Assembly: GCF_030718205.1 (NCBI RefSeq)
Contig: NZ_JAUZQF010000013.1
Span: forward strand, 62,001-126,000
From: Nonomuraea turcica
Lineage (GTDB): Bacteria > Actinomycetota > Actinomycetes > Streptosporangiales > Streptosporangiaceae
Direction of reading: 5' to 3'
Length of the DNA stretch: 64,000 bases
Below are positions 41,883 to 50,140 of the stretch, piece after piece; position 1 is the first letter of the stretch, and every line of letters starts with the position of its first letter. The notes below the pieces were generated by a model. The model made no database searches. It worked only from the letters and a program-made list of their open reading frames with translations, and was not told where the DNA came from. Both the position numbers and the translations under genes were made by a program.

Positions 41883-42830
41883 TCATTTGCCGGAAAGCGC
41901 GTCCCATGCGTCGGAGACGATGTCGCGCAGCGCCGGCCGCTCCGCCTTCCAGCCCAGCTCGCGCTGGATCTTCGCGGACGAGGCCACCAGCACGGCGGGG
42001 TCGCCGGCCCGGCGCTCGCCCACCTCGGCGGGGATCTCGTGGCCGGTGACCTCGCGGCAGACCGAGATCACCTCCTGCACGCTGAATCCGGTGCCGCTGC
42101 CCAGGTTGTAGATCTTGTGCTCGCCCGGCGTGATCGACTCCAGCGCCAGCAGGTGCGCCCGCGACAGGTCGGTCACGTGGATGTAGTCGCGCACGCAGGT
42201 CCCGTCCGGCGTCGGGTAGTCGGTGCCGAACACGCTCACCGAGGCGCGCTCGCCGGTGGCGACCTTCAGCACGTTCGGGATGAGGTGGGTCTCGATGGCG
42301 TGCCGCTCGCGGTAGCGGCCGTAGGCGCCGGCCACGTTGAAGTAGCGCAGGCTCACCGCGCCCAGTCCGCGGATGCGCGCGTACGCGCTCAACGCGGTGT
42401 CCACGGCCAGCTTGGAGGCGCCGTACGGGTTGGTCGGGCGCGTCGGGTCGTCCTCCTGGATCGGGGAGCGCTCGGGCTCGCCGTACGTGGCCGCGGTCGA
42501 GGAGAAGACGATCTTGCCCACACCCGTGTCCCGCATGGCCTCGAGCAGCGCCAGCGTGCCGCCGAGGTTGTTGTCCCAGTAGAGCCCCGGCTTCTGCACC
42601 GACTCGCCCACCAGCGACTTGGCCGCGAAGTGCAGCACCGCGTCCATGCCGTCGAGCACATCGCCTGCGTCGGCGATCTCCGCCCGGACGAAACGGGCGC
42701 CCTCCGGCACCGCGTCCTCATGTCCGGTTGACAGGTCGTCGAGCACGGTCACCTCGTGTCCCGCCTCGACGAGCTGCGCCGCGACGACGCTGCCGACATA
42801 TCCGGCCCCTCCGGTGACCAGCAGTCTCAT
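41883..42830 (-). CDS. galE: UDP-glucose 4-epimerase
   Basis: Interconverts UDP-glucose and UDP-galactose for galactose use or wall polysaccharides; 315 residues, short-chain extended SDR. NAD-binding GGAGYVGS (7-14), the catalytic Ser in FSSTAATYG, YxxxK as NPYGASK, and RYFNVAGAYG are all present. AGGAG lies 5 bases before the ATG at 42830. Other galactose genes (galT, galK) are absent, so a biosynthetic role is plausible. Confidence 0.92.
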   Translation of the reverse strand: MRLLVTGGAGYVGSVVAAQLVEAGHEVTVLDDLSTGHEDAVPEGARFVRAEIADAGDVLDGMDAVLHFAAKSLVGESVQKPGLYWDNNLGGTLALLEAMRDTGVGKIVFSSTAATYGEPERSPIQEDDPTRPTNPYGASKLAVDTALSAYARIRGLGAVSLRYFNVAGAYGRYRERHAIETHLIPNVLKVATGERASVSVFGTDYPTPDGTCVRDYIHVTDLSRAHLLALESITPGEHKIYNLGSGTGFSVQEVISVCREVTGHEIPAEVGERRAGDPAVLVASSAKIQRELGWKAERPALRDIVSDAWDALSGK

Positions 42831-42916
42831 GTTGGCTCCTGTTCAAATATGTTTGATTTTGTATGGCTTGCCGTTCAGCATACGCTGGAAACCACACGAG
42901 TACGCTGCCAACCACC

Positions 42917-44230
42917 ATGTTTGACACCGTCGCGGCCAACATCGCCCTGGTTCTGCTCTTCATTTTGATCGGGGGCTTCTTCGCCGCGGCCGAAATGGCG
43001 ATCGTCTCCCTCAGGGAGAGCCAGGTCCGCAAGCTCGCCGCACTCGGCCGCCGGGGCGAACGCGTGGCCAAACTCACTCAGGACCCCAACCGGTTCCTGT
43101 CCGCCGTGCAGATCGGCGTCACCGTGGCCACCATGTTGTCGGCCGCGTTCGGCGCCGACCGCCTGGCGGCGCAGCTGGTGCCCGTCCTCGAGACGTGGCG
43201 GGTGCCCGCGGCCGTGTCGCCCGTGCTCGCGCTCGTGCTGGTCACGCTGGCGATCTCGTACGTGTCGCTCGTGCTCGGCGAGCTCGCCCCCAAGCGGCTG
43301 GCCCTGCAGCGGGCCGAGGGCCTGTCATTGGTCGTGGCGCCGTTCCTGGACTGGATCGCCCACCTGTCGCGCCCGATCATCTGGATGTTGTCGAAGTCCA
43401 CCGACGGCGTGGTCAGGCTGCTCGGCGGCAATCCGAAGGCCGACAGGGAGGAGGTCACCACCGAGGAGCTGCGCGACATGGTGGTCGGGCACACCGACCT
43501 GACCGCCGATGAGCGCAAGCTGATCGGCGAGGTGTTCGCCGCGGGGAAACGGCAGCTCAGGGAGGTGATGCTGCCGCGCACGGAGGTGGAGTTCATGGAG
43601 GCCGACACGCCGCTGGTCGACGCGGCGCGCGAGGTCGCCAGGCTGCCGCACTCCCGATTCCCGGTCTACCGCGAGTCGTACGACGAGGTCATCGGCTTCG
43701 TCCACGTGCGTGACATCCTCGATCCCGAGCTCGCCGGCCGCACCGAGCCCATCAGCGCGGTCGTGCCCATCCGCCCCGCCAAGTTCGTGCCCGCCTCCAA
43801 ACGCCTGCTGACCACGCTGAACGAGATGCGCGACGAGGGCCAGCACCTGGCGATCGTGGTGGACGAATACGGCGGCACCGCCGGCATCGTCACCATGGAG
43901 GACCTGGTCGAGGAGCTGATCGGCGACATCAGGGACGAGTACGACATCGAAGAGGACGTCGTCGTCCTGCCCGCCGGCGAGATCGAGATCGACGGCCTGA
44001 CGAACCTCAACGACTTCGCCACCGAGACCGGCATCAGGCTTCCCGACGGCCCCTACGAGACGCTGGGCGGGTTCGTGATGGCCATGCTGGGCCACGTGCC
44101 CGTCCTCGGGGAACGCGTGGAGGCCTCGGGATTCGAGCTGACCGTCACCGAGCTCGACGGCCGCCGTGTCGCCCGGGTGAGGGTGAAGCGCCGAGCGGTC
44201 GTCGAGTCGCCGCCCGACCAGGATTCCTGA
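42917..44230 (+). CDS. CNNM/CorC (HlyC) family membrane protein with CBS pair
   Basis: 437-residue membrane protein: DUF21/CNNM transmembrane domain (about 1-185; four hydrophobic helices), a CBS-domain pair (about 205-330; MLPRTEVEFMEADTP, HVRDILDP, VDEYGGTAGIVTMEDLVEELIGDI) and a C-terminal CorC_HlyC domain (about 345-430). The family is linked to Mg2+/Co2+ efflux or homeostasis; true hemolysin activity is unlikely. The ATG at 42917 has no obvious Shine-Dalgarno, so translation may be leaderless. Divergent from galE, 14 bases upstream of trpS. Confidence 0.9.
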   Translation: MFDTVAANIALVLLFILIGGFFAAAEMAIVSLRESQVRKLAALGRRGERVAKLTQDPNRFLSAVQIGVTVATMLSAAFGADRLAAQLVPVLETWRVPAAVSPVLALVLVTLAISYVSLVLGELAPKRLALQRAEGLSLVVAPFLDWIAHLSRPIIWMLSKSTDGVVRLLGGNPKADREEVTTEELRDMVVGHTDLTADERKLIGEVFAAGKRQLREVMLPRTEVEFMEADTPLVDAAREVARLPHSRFPVYRESYDEVIGFVHVRDILDPELAGRTEPISAVVPIRPAKFVPASKRLLTTLNEMRDEGQHLAIVVDEYGGTAGIVTMEDLVEELIGDIRDEYDIEEDVVVLPAGEIEIDGLTNLNDFATETGIRLPDGPYETLGGFVMAMLGHVPVLGERVEASGFELTVTELDGRRVARVRVKRRAVVESPPDQDS

Positions 44231-44244
44231 CACAATTGCGTGCT

Positions 44245-45249
44245 ATGGCCAGACCTCGTGTACTCTCCGGCATCCAGCCCACCGCGGACTCTTTCCACCT
44301 GGGCAACTACCTGGGTGCCGTTCGCCAGTGGGTCACCCTGCAGGAGACCCACGACGCCTTCTACTGCGTGGTCGATCTCCACGCGATCACCGTGCCGACT
44401 GAGCCCGCCGCCCTGCGCCGCCGCAGCCGCGTGGCCGCCGCACAGCTCTTCGCCGCGGGCCTCGACCCGGAGCGTTCCACGGTCTTTGTGCAGTCGCACG
44501 TACGCGAGCACACCGAGCTCGCCTGGGTCCTGATCTGCCTCACCGGCATGGGCGAGGCGGGCAGGATGACGCAGTTCAAGGACAAGTCCGCCAAGTTCGG
44601 GGAGAGCGCGGCCAGCGTCGGCCTGTTCACCTACCCGATCCTGCAGGCCGCCGACATCCTGCTCTACCAGGCCAACGCCGTGCCGGTGGGCGCCGACCAG
44701 AAGCAGCACCTGGAGCTGACCCGCGACCTGGGGCAGCGTTTCAACCACCGCTTCGGTGACACGTTCACGCTGCCGGAGCCCTACATCCTCAAGGAAGTCG
44801 AGAAGATCACCGACCTGCAGGACCCGACGTCGAAGATGTCGAAGTCGTCGTCGAGCCCGGCCGGAATCCTGGACGTCCTGGAGCAGCCGGGCCCGCTGAA
44901 GAAGAAGATCATGCGAGCGGTCACGGACGCGGGCACGGAGGTCCTGTTCGACGAGGACGACAAGCCCGGCATCTCCAACCTGCTCCGGATCCAGTCCGCG
45001 CTGACCGGCACGCCGATCCCTGAGCTCGTCGCCCGCTATGCGGGGCAGGGATACGGCACGTTCAAGAAGGACGTCGCCGAGGCGGTCGTGGAGACGTTCA
45101 CGCCGATCAGGGAGCGCACGGAGAAGCTGCTGTCGGACGAGAAGGAGCTGGACCAGCTGCTGGCCCTGGGGGCGGAGCGTGCGTCGGCGGTGGCCAGGCA
45201 GACCATGGCCGCGGTCCGCGACCGGGTCGGCTTCCTCCCCAAGCTCTGA
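44245..45249 (+). CDS. trpS: Tryptophanyl-tRNA synthetase
   Basis: Charges tRNA-Trp; 334 residues, normal for bacterial class Ic TrpRS. HIGH-type motif in SFHLGNYLGA near the N terminus and KMSKS (as SKMSKSSSS) about 195; FKDKSAKFGE and YQANAVPVGADQKQHLEL are conserved blocks. The ATG at 44245 is taken; a TTG three codons upstream is in frame. It lies 14 bases after the CorC-like gene, so the two may be cotranscribed. Confidence 0.94.
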   Translation: MARPRVLSGIQPTADSFHLGNYLGAVRQWVTLQETHDAFYCVVDLHAITVPTEPAALRRRSRVAAAQLFAAGLDPERSTVFVQSHVREHTELAWVLICLTGMGEAGRMTQFKDKSAKFGESAASVGLFTYPILQAADILLYQANAVPVGADQKQHLELTRDLGQRFNHRFGDTFTLPEPYILKEVEKITDLQDPTSKMSKSSSSPAGILDVLEQPGPLKKKIMRAVTDAGTEVLFDEDDKPGISNLLRIQSALTGTPIPELVARYAGQGYGTFKKDVAEAVVETFTPIRERTEKLLSDEKELDQLLALGAERASAVARQTMAAVRDRVGFLPKL

Positions 45250-45291
45250 CACCTCGGACCTCCACGGCGCTCGGGGCTCCGCGGCCCGCCC

Positions 45292-45486
45292 TTAGCGACG
45301 CCGCGTCGCCCGGTGGACGCGCAGAATCGCGCGGAGGGCGGCCAAGGTGGGCCTGGTGAACCGGATGTCGCCGTGAACGGCGGTCCAGCCGGAACGATCC
45401 CGTTCGAAGGCCCACCCGGGAAACTCACGCACGGCTTCCTGCTGTAGTCGTGCCATGACGAAATCGGCACTCGGCGCTGTGGTCAT
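45292..45486 (-). CDS. Small protein downstream of an XRE regulator
   Basis: 64-residue basic protein (SADFVMARLQQEAVREFPGW, TLAALRAILRVHRATRRR) with no signal or membrane segment. It follows the XRE regulator gene on the same strand after an 89-base gap, an arrangement like the paired XRE/small-protein units common in actinomycetes, though it lacks the DUF397 pattern. No clear ribosome-binding site. Function unknown. Confidence 0.5.
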   Translation of the reverse strand: MTTAPSADFVMARLQQEAVREFPGWAFERDRSGWTAVHGDIRFTRPTLAALRAILRVHRATRRR

Positions 45487-45575
45487 GAACGCAGCGTGTC
45501 ATTGACGTGTCGTTCCGTGACGAACTCGAGCGACAGATCTCCCCGTTCGCAAAGTCCGAACTCTTAGTTCGCGAT

Positions 45576-46766
45576 TCAGTTGAGGATGCCGTGGCGTTCG
45601 GCGAGATGGCGAACCTCCGGCGCCCACGAGGGCCGGGCCCGCCGCGCCAGCGACCGGACCATCTCCCTCAGCAGCAGCTTGTGGTCGAGCTCCTCAGGGC
45701 TTTCGCGCTCGATGCGCAGCAGGTGCAGCAGGCTCGCCGCGTCGTCGCCCACGTCCTCGCAGGCACGGGCGACGTGGCCGAGATGGGTGGCTCGCCGCTC
45801 GATGGAGGGGGTGTGGCGCAGGTCGATGTCGTCGGCGATGCGCAGCACGTCTTCGGGCCGGCCGACGTCGCTCTCGATGCCGGCCATGTGGATGGCGACG
45901 TTGGCGGGTCCGAAGAAGGCCAGATCGTAGACGTTCGCCGAGTCCTGCACGCGTTCGGCGAGGTGCGTCGCGGGCCCGCGTAGCCGTTCCCTGGCCCGGT
46001 CGTCGTCGCCGGAGCGGGCCTCGCCGACGGCGGCGAGCAGGTGCAGCGCGCCGAGCGCCTTGACGTGGCGCTGATCGCCGTCGGCGACGTGCGGCTCGAT
46101 GAGCTCGATGCCGCGCCGCCCGAGCTCGTACGCGATCTGGTGCATGTCGTCCGACAACATCGACTGCCCGAGACTCCAGTACGCCCACGCGATCATCAGC
46201 GGGTCCTCGGACTCCTCCGCGAAGCGCATGGCCCGGTCCGCCGCGAGATGCGAGAGGTCCACCCGCTGCAGGTGCTTGAGCACACCCCTGGCCAGAAGGT
46301 ACGCGTCCGCCGCGACTCCGCAGGACCGCGGCGTGCGCTCGGCCGCCAGGCTCTCGGCGTCGGTCACCAGGGACGGCAGCGCCGCCATCAGGATCGAGTA
46401 GCGGCGCGTCGAGGTGAACCAGGAGGTGCGCGCGTCCGCGACCCGCTCCGACAGCTGCTCGGCGTCGGGCGGCTCGAGGTCGGGCGCCGACGAGCGGCAG
46501 GTGAACAACGCGCGCTCGATGTCGCTGATCTGCGGCCGGCTCGGCTCGTGGGAGTCGCGCGGGGTCTCTCCTAAGAGCACCGCGGTGCGTACGCCCAGCA
46601 CCTTGGCGATCTCCCGCAGGAGGGGCAGTGAGGGTGTGCGCTTGCCGTGCTCGATCAGCTCGATGTGCCGGGGAGTGCATCCGGCCTGGGTCGCCAGCGC
46701 GGTGGTGCTCATGCCCCGCCGCTCGCGCTGGAGTCTGACCATCTGCCCGGTGCTTATTTCGGTCAT
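45576..46766 (-). CDS. XRE-family regulator with TPR-like C-terminal region
   Basis: 396-residue regulator. N-terminal HTH_XRE (about 8-63; RLQRERRGMSTTALATQAG, TPRHIELIEHGKRTPSLPLLREIAKVLGV), then a helical, Ala/Leu-rich tail of about 330 residues with TPR-like periodicity, as in actinomycete regulators that sense peptides or proteins through the repeat region. GGAGG lies 12 bases before the ATG at 46766. Located 81 bases downstream of a MarR gene and upstream of a 64-residue protein gene. Target unknown. Confidence 0.82.
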   Translation of the reverse strand: MTEISTGQMVRLQRERRGMSTTALATQAGCTPRHIELIEHGKRTPSLPLLREIAKVLGVRTAVLLGETPRDSHEPSRPQISDIERALFTCRSSAPDLEPPDAEQLSERVADARTSWFTSTRRYSILMAALPSLVTDAESLAAERTPRSCGVAADAYLLARGVLKHLQRVDLSHLAADRAMRFAEESEDPLMIAWAYWSLGQSMLSDDMHQIAYELGRRGIELIEPHVADGDQRHVKALGALHLLAAVGEARSGDDDRARERLRGPATHLAERVQDSANVYDLAFFGPANVAIHMAGIESDVGRPEDVLRIADDIDLRHTPSIERRATHLGHVARACEDVGDDAASLLHLLRIERESPEELDHKLLLREMVRSLARRARPSWAPEVRHLAERHGILN

Positions 46767-46847
46767 GGGTGTGGGCGCCTCCTGGCTCGGTTCAGCACCC
46801 CACAGGTTAGGGCTCCAGACCGTGCCCTGCCCTGGTTTCCGCGCAGC

Positions 46848-47318
46848 TCAGGAGGCGCGAGAACGCGAATGATGCTCCAGAACGCGGGCCAGGAGGTCGG
46901 TCAGCTGCTCGCGTTCCGGTCGGGTCAAGGGCGCGAGCACGTCGTCCTGTAGCTCGGTGATGAGCTTGTCGAGGCGCTTCAAGTGCCCGCGGCCCCGCTC
47001 GGTGACGGTTATGACGTTGCGGCGGCGGTCGGCGGGGTCGGGCGCGCGCTCGACGAAGCCGCGTTCGGCCAGCTCATTGAGCACGGAGACCAGGTCGCTG
47101 CGGTAGATGCCGGTGCGCCTGCTCAGCTCAGCCTGGCTGACCGGCCCGGACTCGTTCAGCGCCACTAGCGCCGCGTAGTGCCACTTGCGGGCGTCCATTT
47201 GGGCCAGCCCTTCGCTCACGAGCCGGTCGGCCTGCATGGCGATCATCGCCAACATGCGGCTGGGCAGGCGCCGCAGCCGGGCGGAGGGTTGGTGGTCGTC
47301 CATGGCGTCCCAGGTCAT
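46848..47318 (-). CDS. MarR-family regulator (1)
   Basis: 156-residue winged-helix repressor type: YAALVALNESGPVSQAELSRRTGIYRSDLVSVLNELAERGFV is the HTH, followed by the wing DPADRRRNVITVTERGRGHL. Several in-frame ATGs (47330, 47318, 47303) are possible starts; none has a strong ribosome-binding site. Divergent from a haloalkane dehalogenase gene, with a perfect CGTTAGT N3 ACTAACG palindrome between them, so it probably represses that gene and itself. Confidence 0.87.
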   Translation of the reverse strand: MTWDAMDDHQPSARLRRLPSRMLAMIAMQADRLVSEGLAQMDARKWHYAALVALNESGPVSQAELSRRTGIYRSDLVSVLNELAERGFVERAPDPADRRRNVITVTERGRGHLKRLDKLITELQDDVLAPLTRPEREQLTDLLARVLEHHSRSRAS

Positions 47319-47338
47319 GCCGCCGATCATATCGCTTG

Positions 47339-47386
47339 CGTTAGTGGGACTAACGATGTACGTTGCGTTAGTGACATAAACGTTAG
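47339..47386. promoter_or_regulatory. MarR operator region with CGTTAGT repeats
   Basis: Perfect inverted repeat CGTTAGT GGG ACTAACG at 47339-47355, then CGTTAGT again at 47366 and CGTTAG at 47381. The cluster fills the gap between the divergent MarR and dehalogenase genes, ending 23 bases before the dehalogenase start. Confidence 0.65.
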
Positions 47387-47408
47387 CCAGACAAACGAAA
47401 GAGGCGTC

Positions 47409-48272
47409 ATGTTCAAGACGATCGACGTGCTCGACTCGACCATCGCCTACGAAGACTCGGGCGACGGCATCCCCTTCGTCTTCCTGCACGGAAACCCGGC
47501 CTCCTCCCACGCGTGGCGGAACGTGCTGCCGGGAGTGGCCGGCGCCGGGCGCCGCCTGCTCGCTCCGGACCTCATCGGCATGGGCCGCTCGGGCAAGCCC
47601 GACATCCCCTACCGGTTCGCCGACCACGCCCGCTACCTCGACGCCTGGTTCGACGCGCTCGAGCTGCGCGACGTGGTGCTCGTCGGCCACGACTGGGGTG
47701 GCTCGCTCGCCTTCGACTGGGCCTCCCGTCACCCGGATCGAGTGCGGGGCGTGGCGTTCTTCGAAACCATCCTGCGGGGGATGAGCTGGGACGAGCTCGG
47801 TGACAGGCCGCGCGCCCGCGCCGAGGCCATCCGCGGCCCGGAGGGGGAGTCGCTGGTGCTCGATCAGAACTTCCTCGTGGACACCGCGTTCACGGGAGGG
47901 GTGCTGACGCCCTTGAGTGATGAGGAGAAGGCGCCCTACCTGGCGCCGTACCCGACGCGCGAGAGCCGGCGGCCGTTGCTGGAGTGGTCACGTTCGCTGC
48001 CGCTCGACGGCGAGCCGGCCGACGTGGCGGAGCGCATCCAGGGCTACCTCAAATGGCTGGGGGCCAGCGGTGACGTGCCCAAGCTGTTGCTCACCTTCGA
48101 CTCCTCGCCGACCCTGCTGATCACGCCGCGGATGGCAGCCTGGTGCGCGGAGAACATCGCCGCCCTGGAGACGGAGCACGGCGGTCCGGCCGGGCACCAC
48201 GCGGCGGAGGACCGGGCCGAGGTCATCGCCGCGGCGATCTCGGCCTGGGCCGGCCGGCACGATCTGGGCTAG
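47409..48272 (+). CDS. Haloalkane dehalogenase (HLD-II, DhaA-like)
   Basis: Alpha/beta hydrolase, 287 residues, that hydrolyses haloalkanes to alcohol and halide. Family residues: HGNPASSHAWRN with halide-binding Asn29, nucleophile Asp95 and halide-binding Trp96 in GHDWGG, catalytic acid Glu119 in FFETI (HLD-II position), and the catalytic His near GHHAAED at the C terminus. GAAAGAGG precedes the ATG at 47409. Control by the divergent MarR gene is likely. Relatives include Renilla luciferase, so a non-dehalogenase substrate cannot be excluded. The stop overlaps that of the convergent MarR gene. Confidence 0.85.
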   Translation: MFKTIDVLDSTIAYEDSGDGIPFVFLHGNPASSHAWRNVLPGVAGAGRRLLAPDLIGMGRSGKPDIPYRFADHARYLDAWFDALELRDVVLVGHDWGGSLAFDWASRHPDRVRGVAFFETILRGMSWDELGDRPRARAEAIRGPEGESLVLDQNFLVDTAFTGGVLTPLSDEEKAPYLAPYPTRESRRPLLEWSRSLPLDGEPADVAERIQGYLKWLGASGDVPKLLLTFDSSPTLLITPRMAAWCAENIAALETEHGGPAGHHAAEDRAEVIAAAISAWAGRHDLG

Positions 48273-48775
48273 CGGTAGCGGCGGCGGCTCATCGGGGCCA
48301 GGACCTCGCGGAGCGCGTCCGCCGCCCGTCGCACCGTCTCCTCCGGAATCCCGGCGGTCACGTCCGTGTACGCCCGGGCCGAGGCCTCCAGGCCCGCCTC
48401 GGCCACCCGCCGTCCCTCGTCCGTCAACTGCACCCAGCGGCTGCGCGCGTCCCCCGCGTTGGCCTCGCGCTCCACGTATCCCGCCGCCGTCAGCCGCTGC
48501 AGCACGTTGCTGATGCCGCCCGAGGTGAGGAACAGCGCCTTCGACAGCTCGCTCGGCTTCATCCGGTACGGAGGCGCCGCCCGGTTCAGCGCCATCAGCA
48601 CGTCGAACTCGGCGTAGGTCAGCCCCAGCTCCGCCAGCTCCACCTTGATCGCCTGCTCGAACAGCAGGTGGAGCCGGGTTATCCGCTTGCCGAACTCGAG
48701 CGTGGCGATGAGCGACGACGACATGCCCACCTCTTTCCAGAGGGGTGTCAGCGCGTCGATCTCATCCGGTTTCAC
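48269..48775 (-). CDS. MarR-family regulator (2)
   Basis: 168-residue MarR protein: TYAEFDVLMALNRAAPPYRMKPSELSKALFLTSGGISNVLQRLTAAGYV contains the recognition helix, then the wing GDARSRWVQLTDEGRRV. The GTG at 48775 is chosen because the N-terminal segment DEIDALTPLWKEV fits the family's first helix; the ATG at 48724 has a better ribosome-binding site (AGAGG) and would lack it. Divergent from the amidohydrolase gene with an AAAGCTT/AAGCTTT palindrome between. Confidence 0.86.
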   Translation of the reverse strand: MKPDEIDALTPLWKEVGMSSSLIATLEFGKRITRLHLLFEQAIKVELAELGLTYAEFDVLMALNRAAPPYRMKPSELSKALFLTSGGISNVLQRLTAAGYVEREANAGDARSRWVQLTDEGRRVAEAGLEASARAYTDVTAGIPEETVRRAADALREVLAPMSRRRYR

Positions 48776-48810
48776 GCCTTGAGGATACCTAGCGCGAGAT
48801 TGCTTTTCTA

Positions 48811-48830
48811 AAAGCTTCTGTTTAAGCTTT
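48811..48830. promoter_or_regulatory. Candidate MarR operator AAAGCTT N6 AAGCTTT
   Basis: Perfect inverted repeat, AT-rich within a GC-rich genome, 5 bases upstream of the amidohydrolase start and 36 upstream of the divergent marR gene. Binding there would block amidohydrolase translation initiation and transcription start. Confidence 0.6.
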
Positions 48831-48835
48831 CCAAC

Positions 48836-50098
48836 ATGACAACTACCATGTTGATCAAGAATGGCGTCGTCATCGACACCGAGCCTGAGCCCGTCGTCCT
48901 CGGCCGCGCCGACGTGCGGATCGAGGACGGCGCCATCGCCGAGGTGGGCCCCGGCCTGCCGGACGTCCCCGGCGCCGAGGTGATCGACGCGGCCGGGCGG
49001 TTCGTGCTCCCCGGCTTCGTCGACACCCACCGGCACACCTGGCAGGCCGCAATCAGGGCCGCCGCGCCCGACGTCGACTTCCCCGGCTACATGCGGCGCG
49101 TCATCGGTGAGCTCGCGCCCCGCCACAGACCCGAGGACGTCTACGCCGGCAACCTCGGGGGCGCGCTGGAGTGCCTCGACGCGGGCATCACCACGCTGCT
49201 CGACTGGTCGCACATCCAGTTCAGCCCCGGCCATACCGAGGCGGCGCTCCAGGCGCTCCGCGAATCCGGCATCAGGGCGGTGTTCGGCTACTGCCATGGA
49301 GGCGAGCCCGGCGGTCTCGCGAGCGAGACCCGGCGGGTGCGAGAGCAACTGCCGGACGGCCTGGTCACGATGGCCCTCGCCGCCCTGGGGCCGGAGATCG
49401 CGGGGGAGGAGCGTGCGCTGGTGGAGTGGCGGCTGGCCAAAGAGCTCGGCCTTCCGGTCACCTGCCATCTCGGAAACAGCCCGGAGAGCGCCGGGCTGGC
49501 TTTCCTGGAGGCGAACGGGCTGCTCGACACCCCGACGACGTTCGTGCACGCCCTGCACTACACCGATGAGGAGTTCAAGCGCATCGCCGCCAGCGGCGGC
49601 AGCGTCTCGCTCGCGCCGGTGGACGAGATGAACCTGGGAATCGGCTACCCGGCCACCGGGCGGGCCAGGGCGGCAGGCGTACCGACCGGGCTCGGCGCCG
49701 ACACCGTGGTCTGCTCGCCAGGCGACATGTTCTCCCTGATGCGGACGATCCACCTGCTCGAACGCGGCCGCCCAGACGGCGCCGGACTCGGCTTCACCAC
49801 CCGCGACGCGCTGCGCATGGCCACCATCGAGGGCGCCCAGGTGCTCGGCATGGACGGCGTGATCGGTTCGCTGCGGCCCGGCAAGCAGGCGGACCTGGTG
49901 CTGTTGCGTACCGACCGGCTCGGCATGGCCGCCGCCCACGACCCGATCGGCGCTATCGTGCTGAACGCCGACACAAGTTCCGTCGACACGGTGCTGGTCG
50001 CGGGGCGTGTCGTCAAGCGAGGTGGGCAGTTGCTCCACCACGACCTGACGGCGGTCCTCGCCTCCCTGCGGGAGTCCGCGGGCGCGGTTGTGAGGTGA
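48836..50098 (+). CDS. Amidohydrolase-superfamily deaminase/chlorohydrolase
   Basis: 420-residue metal-dependent hydrolase of the cytosine deaminase/TrzN/AtzB-like group. HxH metal motif in VDTHRHTWQ, catalytic-domain His in TCHLGN and FVHALHY, and the conserved metal-ligand Asp in GLGADTVVCS; N- and C-terminal beta-sandwich strands (LIKNGVVID; GSLRPGKQADLVLL) are typical. Likely deaminates or dechlorinates a heterocyclic substrate. No Shine-Dalgarno is evident; the message may be leaderless. Regulated, by inference, by the divergent MarR protein. Confidence 0.85.
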   Translation: MTTTMLIKNGVVIDTEPEPVVLGRADVRIEDGAIAEVGPGLPDVPGAEVIDAAGRFVLPGFVDTHRHTWQAAIRAAAPDVDFPGYMRRVIGELAPRHRPEDVYAGNLGGALECLDAGITTLLDWSHIQFSPGHTEAALQALRESGIRAVFGYCHGGEPGGLASETRRVREQLPDGLVTMALAALGPEIAGEERALVEWRLAKELGLPVTCHLGNSPESAGLAFLEANGLLDTPTTFVHALHYTDEEFKRIAASGGSVSLAPVDEMNLGIGYPATGRARAAGVPTGLGADTVVCSPGDMFSLMRTIHLLERGRPDGAGLGFTTRDALRMATIEGAQVLGMDGVIGSLRPGKQADLVLLRTDRLGMAAAHDPIGAIVLNADTSSVDTVLVAGRVVKRGGQLLHHDLTAVLASLRESAGAVVR

Positions 50099-50140
50099 TC
50101 CCGCGAGGGAGCGCCGTCGCCCGCCTCACGGAGTGAGGCC

